NCBI GenBank assembly: GCA_963755695.1 | Contig: CAVWLB010000001.1 | Coordinates: 248,001 to 312,000, forward strand | DNA: 64,000 nt | From: QHWT01 sp963755695 | GTDB taxonomy: Bacteria > Acidobacteriota > Vicinamibacteria > Vicinamibacterales > 2-12-FULL-66-21 | Direction of reading: 5' to 3' | Shown here: piece by piece, positions 57,513-64,000 of the stretch | How the letters are laid out: each line of letters opens with the position of its first letter | How positions within the stretch are numbered: the first letter of the stretch is position 1 | The notes under the pieces: model-generated | Databases searched by the model: none | The model's input: only the letters and a program-made list of their open reading frames with translations | What the model was told of the DNA's origin: nothing | Program-made: the position numbers and the translations under genes

Positions 57513-58886
57513 TTACGAGGCCGCCCTCTGCATCCCCCAGCGTCGCCGCTTGAGGAACAATCCTTTCCGCGAAATCCCGAGTAGACGCGCCGCATTCTCG
57601 TAGTTCCCCTTCGCGCGTTCCAGCGCCCGCCGCACCAGGGCGCGTTCGATCGTATCGACCGCGTCGTTGAGCGGCTGATCGAGGCGCAAGCGGATCTCCG
57701 GCTCGTCCCCCGGCGCGAGCCGCACTGTTCGGCGTGACGTCTGGATCTCGGGCGAGAGCAGTGCGGCAGTAATCGTCGAGTCGGTTTCGGCCAGCGCCGC
57801 GAGCCGTCGCATTTCGTTCACGAGCTGCCGGACGTTGCCCGGCCACGAAAAGAGCAGCAGGTACTCGAGCGCTTCGTCGTCGAGGGTCAAACGCCCCTTC
57901 TTTTGTTCCTCTGCGAATCGGTGCAGATAGTGATCGATGAGCGGCGGAATCTCCTCGCGCCGTTCCCGGAGCGGCGGCACCTGGAGGCGGACGACGTTGA
58001 GGCGATAGAAGAGATCTTCGCGGAATCGTCCATCGGCCATCAGCGTCTCGAGATTGGCGTTGGTGGCGCCAATGACGCGCACGTCGACAGAAACCGGATG
58101 CGCTTCGCCGAGGCCGTGCACTTCGTGCGTTTCCAGGAACCGGAGCAGTTTGGGCTGCAGCTCGGGTCCGATTTCGGCGATCTCGTCGAGAAACAGCGTG
58201 CCGCCGGCCGCCGCGCGGATCACGCCGTCGAACGCGGCGTCGGCGCCGGTGAAGGCGCCACGCCGGTAGCCGAACAACTGGCTTTCAAGCATGTCGCGTG
58301 GAACCGCGGTGCAGTTGAAGGGCACGAACGGCTTGGCTGCCCGCGGCGAGGCGCGGTGAATCGCGCGCGCGAGGACTTCCTTGCCGGTGCCGGTCTCTCC
58401 GGTCAGGAGCACCGTGGCGTCGGACGGCGCAATCCGCCGGCCAATCGACAGCAGCTCGGTCATCTGCTCGGAGACCCACAACCCGCCGTCGGTCTCGAGG
58501 GTATCGGCCGGCCAGAGCGCATCGCGCTGCTTCTCCTCGCGGCGATAGCGATCGAGGGTGACCGCGGTGTCGACCAGTTTTCGCACCGCCACGCCGGCGC
58601 AGCGATCGGCGAGGGTCGGTTTGAGCTCGGCGAGAATCTCCCAGGTTTCATCGCGATGCTGTCCGCAGACAATCCGCAGGTAGCCGTCGGCCCGCTCCGC
58701 CGCGTCAGCCGCCTGTTTCTCGGTCCAGCCGTGAGAGTCCACGAGCCGGGTGCCACCGGGTCCGCGAGCCACGAGGCCCAGTCCGGTCGCGGCGCCGGTC
58801 AGCTGCATCAGCGCGAAGACTTCGGGGCCCAGCACGTGGGGATAGCCCCCGAGCTCAATCAGCGCAACTGCATCGTCGAGTGACAC
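57513..58886 (-). CDS. Sigma-54-dependent AAA+/Fis-type transcriptional activator module
   Basis: 457 aa from the first in-frame GTG, but the frame stays open upstream to about 59,100. After a GAF-like region (residues 20-110), the AAA+ domain has Walker A GETGTGKE, the sigma-54 contact GAFTGA (in RRGAFTGAD), Walker B GGTLFLDEI and the Arg finger region (LFYRLNVV). A Fis-type helix-turn-helix ends the protein (ENAARLLGISRKGLF). No Shine-Dalgarno sequence precedes the GTG, and the upstream sequence reads on as a coherent linker (ALVQESPGRAAIE). So it is probably the C-terminal half of one protein with the TPR gene, split by a frameshift. It would activate sigma-54 promoters elsewhere. Confidence 0.85.
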   Translation of the reverse strand: MSLDDAVALIELGGYPHVLGPEVFALMQLTGAATGLGLVARGPGGTRLVDSHGWTEKQAADAAERADGYLRIVCGQHRDETWEILAELKPTLADRCAGVAVRKLVDTAVTLDRYRREEKQRDALWPADTLETDGGLWVSEQMTELLSIGRRIAPSDATVLLTGETGTGKEVLARAIHRASPRAAKPFVPFNCTAVPRDMLESQLFGYRRGAFTGADAAFDGVIRAAAGGTLFLDEIAEIGPELQPKLLRFLETHEVHGLGEAHPVSVDVRVIGATNANLETLMADGRFREDLFYRLNVVRLQVPPLRERREEIPPLIDHYLHRFAEEQKKGRLTLDDEALEYLLLFSWPGNVRQLVNEMRRLAALAETDSTITAALLSPEIQTSRRTVRLAPGDEPEIRLRLDQPLNDAVDTIERALVRRALERAKGNYENAARLLGISRKGLFLKRRRWGMQRAAS

Positions 58887-60205
58887 ATCTGCGCTGGTGG
58901 AAAGCCCGGAGGTAGGATTGGAGGTGTCACTGTGCCCTGGATACCACTCCTGCTCCGAGCCAGCCGCGCGGAGGATACGCGTCGCCGCGGCGGTCTCGAT
59001 GGCCGCTCGTCCCGGACTCTCTTGAACGAGAGCCGTACCAGGATCTGCCTCCGAACAGCCAATAGAGACAACGAACTCGGTGTGACCGCCAATTCCGCTA
59101 AGTTCGGCGAACGTATTCCAGCGGCGGTTTCAAGCTCGGCAATGCTCAAGCTGAAGACGGATTCAAAAAATCCATTCTTCAGCCTGATTGCGTCACTGCG
59201 AGTATGCTTCGCAAGATCTAACGCCTCATCGAACCGACCTTCAGCCATGAGAGCGCGAACTCTGGTATGTGCGGCACGTAAGACATACCAAGAAGCCACC
59301 CCATCAACCCTGTGCTGCCCGAGCTGCCATAACCGCTCGGACTCTGCATAGTCTCCTCGAGCCGATGCCAACGCGATCTTCGTATCTAACAATGCATAGG
59401 TGAAATTCGACAGGGAGTATCCGGTTGCTTCGGCCTTCGCTAGAAAGGCGTTTGCGTCAGCAAGGCGGTTCAGGCAGAAAGAGTAAAAGGCAAGGTTCGC
59501 CGCTGCAATCGCTTCGCCTTTTGGCCACCCAATGGCAGCGGCATCCTCAAGCGCCTGGTGCGCTATTTCATACGCGCTGTCAGTATCACCTTCTAAACAC
59601 CGGACGATTGAGTCAGTGAGTTTTTCATTTGCTGCTAACCACCGATTAGGCTCATCCCTCAGGAGCTGTTTAGCAAGCGACAGATGCCTCTTGGCCAATT
59701 CGACATGGCCGATTCGCGCCTCGAGTCGACCGAAGGTAATATGAGCTTCGATCAACACATGCGGATCCCCGGACCGTTGAACTGCCCGAACTGCCGTAGC
59801 GCTTAACGGTCCTGACAGTTCATAAGGAGCGTCTGTATCCGCAGTCTTTTCGAGGATGTGCAGCCTGACTTTCGATGCTAAGGAAGCGTCAGACACCTTC
59901 TGTGCTAACACCGCCGCGCGCTCAAGCTGTTCGATGCCGCCAGCATAGTCCCCTAAGTCCCAGGCACTAGCACCAGCCACAAACATGGCTCGCGCGATAA
60001 GGTCTTCAGGCAGACCCCGACGGCCTGTCAGCTCACGTGACACGCGTAGAGCGAGGTCCTGGCGTCCCTGTAAAAGGTAGATTTCAGCTGCGAGGGCAGT
60101 TGAATCAGGTTCACTTGTCCTACTCGATTGGAGATACTCGAGCGATCGCCCGAGCAGTCCTGACCGAAACATATCTTGCGCAGTGTCGATTATTGCGGCA
60201 GACAC
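58859..60205 (-). CDS. TPR-repeat protein, probable sensor half of the sigma-54 regulator
   Basis: About 448 aa from GTG at 60205, which has GAGG 6 nt upstream and lies 8 nt after the stop of the preceding gene. Helical TPR-like pairs run through residues 10-400 (LGRSLEYLQSSRTSEPDST, DYAGGIEQLERAAVLAQKV, ADANAFLAKAEATGYSLSN, GRFDEALDLAKHTRSDAI). The last 50 residues (RPPRRRVSSARLARSRSG) look out of frame, and the coherent continuation is in the frame of the AAA+ module. Base composition of this gene is clearly lower in GC than its downstream half. A TPR-GAF-AAA-Fis layout of about 950 aa would be normal for Acidobacteriota. Confidence 0.7.
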   Translation of the reverse strand: MSAAIIDTAQDMFRSGLLGRSLEYLQSSRTSEPDSTALAAEIYLLQGRQDLALRVSRELTGRRGLPEDLIARAMFVAGASAWDLGDYAGGIEQLERAAVLAQKVSDASLASKVRLHILEKTADTDAPYELSGPLSATAVRAVQRSGDPHVLIEAHITFGRLEARIGHVELAKRHLSLAKQLLRDEPNRWLAANEKLTDSIVRCLEGDTDSAYEIAHQALEDAAAIGWPKGEAIAAANLAFYSFCLNRLADANAFLAKAEATGYSLSNFTYALLDTKIALASARGDYAESERLWQLGQHRVDGVASWYVLRAAHTRVRALMAEGRFDEALDLAKHTRSDAIRLKNGFFESVFSLSIAELETAAGIRSPNLAELAVTPSSLSLLAVRRQILVRLSFKRVRDERPSRPPRRRVSSARLARSRSGIQGTVTPPILPPGFPPAQMCHSTMQLR

Positions 60206-60212
60206 TTGGACC

Positions 60213-61169
60213 TCAATGCACAGAGGGCCGCGAGTTTGGGGGACTAATTGCGCGCGACTCGGCTGCCGAGACAAGGTCTGCGAGAGTGATGCCGTCGTCT
60301 GGTGCGGTTGCGCGGCCAATTCTTACCACACCTGCGGCTCCATCCTCATCACTTCCGCGACCCATAGCCACATGCTCAATGATGCGACGCGCTACGTGCT
60401 CAGCGGTCAGTGCATCAGTTTGCGTTAGTAGAGCAATGAATTTGTCTGAGTCGAATCGAAACAGAAGATCGGCACCTCTTAACGCTGCGCGTATACGGTC
60501 GGCCGATTGGGCAAAAAGATGTTCGAACGTATTTCGAAGCGAAGATTTCGTTCCCGCGGTGCTTCTCATTTCGATCAGTAAGATCGTGCATGGCAGTCCA
60601 GCAGACCCTGCCAATTCCGACGCAACAAATCGTTCTAGGTGTTGCCGATTAGGCAGTCCAGTCAATTGGTCGTGCAATTTCTCCGAATTCAGCTGTTGAA
60701 ATTCCACAGCTTGGAGTACCGTTTGAGAGACTTGGCGTGAGACGACTTCCACCAGACGCCGATGGTCCTCACTGAATGCGTTTCGGTGTGTTGAATAGAC
60801 AGTCAATACTCCAACAAGCTTTGACGCTACGCTCAAATGTGTGCTGAGACAACTCCTCAAGGGAGGTCTAAGCGCACGGGCGACTTCGCCGAGATCGAGC
60901 ATCGGATCCGAATTTAGAATCGTTTGACGATTCGCAGCGACCCAACCGCTCAAACGTTGCCCCATGGCAATCCGGATGTCAGAGAAATGCGAAGAGTTTT
61001 CACCGGCGGCGTGCGCCGCGACCAGCTCATCTGCTGACTCATCGTATAAGAAGAAAACGCAGGTGGTAGCTGGTACCAGGCGTCTCAAATGCTTAGAAAT
61101 GATATCTGCAGCGTCTGGCAGATTCAGTCGCCCGCTGAGACTCTGCGCGAGCTCGTAAAGCAACAACAT
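60213..61169 (-). CDS. GAF plus degenerate GGDEF domain protein, probably the C-terminal part of the HD-GYP protein
   Basis: 318 aa. GAF domain at residues about 20-150 (CVFFLYDESADELVAAHAAG, GQRLSGWVAANRQTILN). A GGDEF-like domain follows (HDQLTGLPNRQHLERF, then LLFRFDSDKFIALLTQTDA), where the GG(D/E)EF signature is FDSDKF, so cyclase activity is not expected. The frame runs upstream of the ATG as RGPEEMLLLYELAQ and joins the end of the HD-GYP gene if one base is removed near 61175. That would give one HD-GYP-GAF-GGDEF protein of about 790 aa. As separate genes they would overlap by 77 nt. Confidence 0.75.
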   Translation of the reverse strand: MLLLYELAQSLSGRLNLPDAADIISKHLRRLVPATTCVFFLYDESADELVAAHAAGENSSHFSDIRIAMGQRLSGWVAANRQTILNSDPMLDLGEVARALRPPLRSCLSTHLSVASKLVGVLTVYSTHRNAFSEDHRRLVEVVSRQVSQTVLQAVEFQQLNSEKLHDQLTGLPNRQHLERFVASELAGSAGLPCTILLIEMRSTAGTKSSLRNTFEHLFAQSADRIRAALRGADLLFRFDSDKFIALLTQTDALTAEHVARRIIEHVAMGRGSDEDGAAGVVRIGRATAPDDGITLADLVSAAESRAISPPNSRPSVH

Positions 61170-62607
61170 CTCCTCGGGTCCTCGCGCTGATGTCGTCCAG
61201 CCTGGATGTTCCGGGCAACCGAACGGCAGTCGTAGTCGCTGTTTCGCGTGCTATGGTCGACAGACTAGTTCTAAAAGAAATCTCGTCATCAGGTGGCGCA
61301 ATATCGCGATAGACACGTTTAAATGTGTCGACGATTAATGGGTCGTACATCGTGCCACGACGTTCGGTGAGAATACGCAGCGCTTCAGCATCCGAGAGAC
61401 GGGGACGATACGGTCTGTCAGACGTAAGGGCATCAAAACAATCGACTACAGATAAGATACGAGCTCCAGCGGGTATCTCACTTCCCTTCAGACCGTCAGG
61501 GTATCCCGTGCCGTTCCAGTTCTCATGGTGGTGCCGAACGATTGGAACGACTGGGTACGGAAACGCGATCGCGGACAAAATATCCGCGCCTACGCTTGCG
61601 TGGAGCTTCATCTTTTCAAACTCAGCAGGCGTCAGCGGACCTGGCTTGTTAAGGATGTACTCCGGAACCGCAAGTTTGCCCATATCGTGTAGCAACGCGG
61701 CTGCCTCGACAGCTTTGATCTGTGCGGTCTCAGTGACTCCCATTTCTTTCGCTAATCCAACGGCAAATATCTGAACGCGGCGAATGTGACCATGCGTAAT
61801 CTGATCCTTTGCGTCGATCGCCATGGCCAGAGTTTCGATTGTTGACAGATAGAGTCGGTTTAACTCGCTCAGATGGCGATTGGCGTCTTCAACGCGGCCG
61901 AGCGCAGTCTTCAGCGTTAAGTAGGAAATGAGCAGTAGCGGCAGCAGTATGCCTATTACCCTCACGAAAGCTGCGCCTGGTGTCTGCAGGTAAGGAAGCA
62001 ACAGGGCCGCAACCGACGCACCGCTAAAGTAGTTCAACGACAGCCACAAGAAATTACGCCGCCAAACTGACACCGCGGATGCAGCCTGCTCCAAGGCAAC
62101 AGCCAGCGCGATCAACCAACTGTTTAGGAGGAAATAGATTACCGCCAGCGCCAGCAGCGGAACCAGCAAGCTTAGGATTGGTTGCGGGGCCTGGATAAGA
62201 GGAGGAACGCCGGCGAGATAAAAAAATGCTTCTGCGGCGATCCAAACAGCAAGTGCAGGGGCAGAGAAGTTAAATAGGACTCGGACGGCTCGTGGTGAGG
62301 CGCGATATAGCCATAGAGAGATAATGAGGCTATCGAGTGCGACCACCATCGTCGCTGCCGCGGGACCGTACATAAGAACGGCCGCAAAAATGAATGTCTC
62401 AGAGACGGATAACCTGGCGGGAATAGAAGGGACCTTAACGGTGAATGATCCGCTAAGGAGCGTGAGGCCCGCTAAGACAAACCACTCGTAGCCTACAGGA
62501 GACTTGTAGAGGCTGTACAAAGAGTCCAGGACGACTAACATTCCAGCGCCGATTACAGCTGCTAGATAGAGCCGTCCTGCATTCGTTAACTTTGCGTGTG
62601 CGGTCAT
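61093..62607 (-). CDS. Membrane-anchored HD-GYP phosphodiesterase
   Basis: 504 aa. Residues about 15-235 contain seven to eight hydrophobic segments like a MASE-type membrane sensor. The HD-GYP domain (about 250-430) is complete: HGHIRRVQIFAVG, LHDMGKLAVPEY, HASVGADILSAI, HHHENWNGTGYPDGL and DCFDALTSDRPYRP. It should degrade c-di-GMP in response to a membrane signal. The last 45 residues after TSRLDDISAR are low-complexity and Arg-rich, suggesting that the frame has slipped and the real continuation is the GAF gene. GGAG precedes the ATG by about 10 nt. Confidence 0.85.
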   Translation of the reverse strand: MTAHAKLTNAGRLYLAAVIGAGMLVVLDSLYSLYKSPVGYEWFVLAGLTLLSGSFTVKVPSIPARLSVSETFIFAAVLMYGPAAATMVVALDSLIISLWLYRASPRAVRVLFNFSAPALAVWIAAEAFFYLAGVPPLIQAPQPILSLLVPLLALAVIYFLLNSWLIALAVALEQAASAVSVWRRNFLWLSLNYFSGASVAALLLPYLQTPGAAFVRVIGILLPLLLISYLTLKTALGRVEDANRHLSELNRLYLSTIETLAMAIDAKDQITHGHIRRVQIFAVGLAKEMGVTETAQIKAVEAAALLHDMGKLAVPEYILNKPGPLTPAEFEKMKLHASVGADILSAIAFPYPVVPIVRHHHENWNGTGYPDGLKGSEIPAGARILSVVDCFDALTSDRPYRPRLSDAEALRILTERRGTMYDPLIVDTFKRVYRDIAPPDDEISFRTSLSTIARETATTTAVRLPGTSRLDDISARTRGDVVALRARAESQRATESARRCRYHF

Positions 62608-62636
62608 GACTGACCTGCTCCCGCCGTCCTTCGTCG

Positions 62637-62666
62637 TTAGTCGCCCCAGACGATAATTCGCTGCAC
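62637..62666 (-). CDS. Candidate 9-codon leader ORF sharing the IVWxD motif
   Basis: GTG at 62664-62666 opens MQRIIVWGD followed by TAA at 62637-62639. GAGGAG lies exactly 7 nt upstream, a near-ideal ribosome-binding site. It sits 30 bp before the HD-GYP ATG and about 48 bp after the S8 stop, all on the same strand. IVWGD resembles the TIVWSD units that end the S8 protein, but the frames are different. It could be a leader peptide, a fragment of an older repeat array, or chance. Confidence 0.4.
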   Translation of the reverse strand: MQRIIVWGD

Positions 62667-62713
62667 GGTTATGCTCCTCAATATGTGGTTAATGTCAACA
62701 AAAATAATCTGGA

Positions 62714-64000
62714 CTAGTCACTCCAGACGATGGTATCGCTCCAAACAATCGTGTCGCTCCACACGATTGTGTCGCTCCAAACGATCGTGTCGGCGGAAAC
62801 TATGGTGGCCCCGCCAATGAAGTCGCTCCAGACGATGGTGTCGCTCCAGACGATCGTGTCGCTCCAGACAATCGTGTCGCTCCAGACGATCGTGTCGCTC
62901 CAGACGATCGTGTCGCTCCAGACGATCGTGTCGCTCCAGACGATCGTGTCGCTCCAGACGATTGTGCTCCTGCCGAGCGGAAGGACATGACCGGTGGTCA
63001 GCATCCCGGCGGAGTTCACGGGCCCCGCGTGGAGCGCATCGGTGGAGAGAAATGCGAGCCGAGCCGGTGTTACGGTTTCGTTGGCGATCTGGACATTTGC
63101 AGGGGTCAGTCCCTTCGCCAACTCCACCGCCGCCAGGGCGTTCAGACTGCCCGCCCCTGCCTCGATTAAGCCGGCGCCGGGGAGCCGTGAGCTTGTGAGC
63201 TGGAGAGCGATTTTCACCTGCGTCGGGGTCAGGGTCGGCCGTGCCTCGAGCAGCAGGGCAGTCGCGCCCGAGACCACCGCGGTCGCCATGCTGGTGCCGC
63301 TCAATTCGATGTAGGCGCGCGCGCCCTGCCCGGCGACGATCCGCTCCGGATACGTGCGCGCCAGATAGCTGCCCGGCGCGGATGCGGCGACGATCCGGTT
63401 GCCCGGGGCCACGAGTTCGGGCTTGAGCACCCCGTCGATGGCGGTCGGACCGCGCGAGCTGTAGGTGGCCATCACGTCGTCCGAGCGCTGCGCGGTGCCG
63501 CGGGTGTTGATCGCGCCCACCGTGATGACATCCGGCGTATTTCCTGGCGCGACGATGCCGCCGACCACTGGACGACCGTCGTCGGTCTTCCCAAAATTGC
63601 CCGCGGCTGCAATCACCACGATCCCGGCGTTGATCGCGCGCTGCGCCGCCTGGCACAACGGATCGTCGAGGTAGGACTCGAACACCGGATGACCGAGGGA
63701 GAGGTTGATGACCCGGATGTTGAACTGCTGACGGTGGGCGATCGCCCAGTCGATGGCGTCGATCACGTCGCTGGTGCGGCCGGAGCCGTCGGCGCGGAGG
63801 ACGCGGAGATTGATCAAGTTCGGCACCCGGCGCCATGCCGGTGTGGCCGTCGCCGGTCTCCGCGACGATCCCCGCGACGTGGGTCCCGTGGCCGTACTCG
63901 TCGCGACCGGCACCGTTCGGTCCGGTGAAATCCACCGACGCGATGACCCGGCCCTTGATCGCGGCGTGCGCCGCGATTCCCGAATCGATGATCGCGACGC
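62714..64000 (-). CDS. Subtilisin-like S8 serine protease with C-terminal TIVWSD repeats (N-terminus outside window)
   Basis: The gene enters from the right edge. The triad is complete: Asp in VAIIDSG (near 63990), His in GHGTHVAG and Ser in SGTSMATAVVSGATA. A frame break lies near 63830 (APGAE and then NLINLRVLRADG). After the catalytic domain a linker (ANVQIANETVTPARLAF) leads to 12 perfect TIVWSD units with one diverged TIVSAD, ending at the stop. Repeat-tailed S8 proteases with similar WSD/WGN units occur in Acidobacteriota (from memory). The tail may be a beta-structured surface or anchoring region. Probably exported. Confidence 0.88.
   Translation of the reverse strand, partial: ASRSSIRESRRTPRSRAGSSRRWISPDRTVPVATSTATGPTSRGSSRRPATATPAWRRVPNLINLRVLRADGSGRTSDVIDAIDWAIAHRQQFNIRVINLSLGHPVFESYLDDPLCQAAQRAINAGIVVIAAAGNFGKTDDGRPVVGGIVAPGNTPDVITVGAINTRGTAQRSDDVMATYSSRGPTAIDGVLKPELVAPGNRIVAASAPGSYLARTYPERIVAGQGARAYIELSGTSMATAVVSGATALLLEARPTLTPTQVKIALQLTSSRLPGAGLIEAGAGSLNALAAVELAKGLTPANVQIANETVTPARLAFLSTDALHAGPVNSAGMLTTGHVLPLGRSTIVWSDTIVWSDTIVWSDTIVWSDTIVWSDTIVWSDTIVWSDTIVWSDFIGGATIVSADTIVWSDTIVWSDTIVWSDTIVWSD
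62717..62965. repeat. 18-bp tandem repeat encoding TIVWSD
   Basis: On the + strand the unit is GTCGCTCCAGACGATCGT. Eight nearly identical copies run from 62822 to 62965, then a diverged block (translating to FIGGATIVSAD) and four more copies at 62717-62785. A single mismatched copy (GTCGCCCCAGACGAT) lies beyond the stop at 62640-62654. Low variation within the first eight suggests recent expansion. Confidence 0.95.

Larger units (their letters stand above)
59040..62640. other. Lower-GC block with signalling genes
   Basis: By eye, 60-base lines here run at about 43-55 % GC, against about 60-70 % on both sides (for example about 43 % at 60421-60480 and 59161-59220, and about 65 % at 58981-59040). 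The block spans the TPR, GAF/GGDEF-like and HD-GYP genes and ends in the intergenic region before the S8 gene. No integrase or attachment repeat is seen. Confidence 0.65.

Overview
The window is high-GC bacterial chromosome with long operons. It has no tRNA or rRNA genes, no recognisable transposase or phage gene, and no CRISPR array. The gene content suggests Acidobacteriota, probably a Vicinamibacteria-like lineage. It includes PD40 propeller proteins, a TonB receptor with a carboxypeptidase-regulatory N-terminus, many exported peptidases (POP, Xaa-Pro, M14, M1, S8), TPR fusions and an S8 protease ending in WSD repeats. The taxon is an inference from content, not from a marker gene.

Layout. 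0-10.4 kb: the end of a PD40 protein, then ftsH, pcs and a class A PBP (lipid and cell wall), a PfkB kinase, a secreted kinase-like protein and a kinase/pseudokinase Ser/Thr kinase. 10.4-20.1 kb: divergent prolyl oligopeptidase and exported Xaa-Pro aminopeptidase, a GT-C/TPR membrane protein, a TonB receptor and glucokinase. 20.2-29.2 kb: a MerR-TPR protein, the infA-helicase-Cys protein operon, an AMP-ligase/ACP/acyltransferase fusion divergent from a diadenylate-cyclase-like protein, an epimerase and a dienelactone hydrolase. 29.3-36.9 kb: an SDR-FGE-nucleotidyltransferase-barrel operon, an M20 peptidase, proline dehydrogenase and a PlsB-like acyltransferase. 37-45.5 kb: isocitrate dehydrogenase type, GAF, DUF4149-like, DUF255, transketolase and M14 peptidase. 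45.5-51.8 kb: two divergent nucleotide-transporter-like proteins fused to HEAT repeats. 51.8-57.4 kb: an HD-GYP response regulator operon with an M1 peptidase, divergent from a DapB-like dehydrogenase and DinB. 57.5-64 kb: a sigma-54 regulator, a TPR sensor, HD-GYP/GAF/GGDEF-like signalling genes and a partial S8 protease.

Three themes run across the window. First, single-base indels break clearly conserved proteins in patches (about 1.8-7.7, 9.8-10.1, 31.1-32.0 and 36-45.4 kb). They are mostly insertions and look like consensus errors rather than gene decay. Second, at least six genes have a -10 hexamer 7-9 nt before the start codon (leaderless geometry), and three divergent pairs share one two-way -10 element. 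Third, several unrelated short 'word' repeats fill gene junctions, and two of them sit in frame inside the acyltransferase fusion. The most unusual part is 59.0-62.7 kb: a lower-GC block with c-di-GMP-type genes, where a regulator changes both frame and composition, next to an S8 gene whose C-terminal IVWSD motif recurs in a separate 9-codon reading frame with its own ribosome-binding site.
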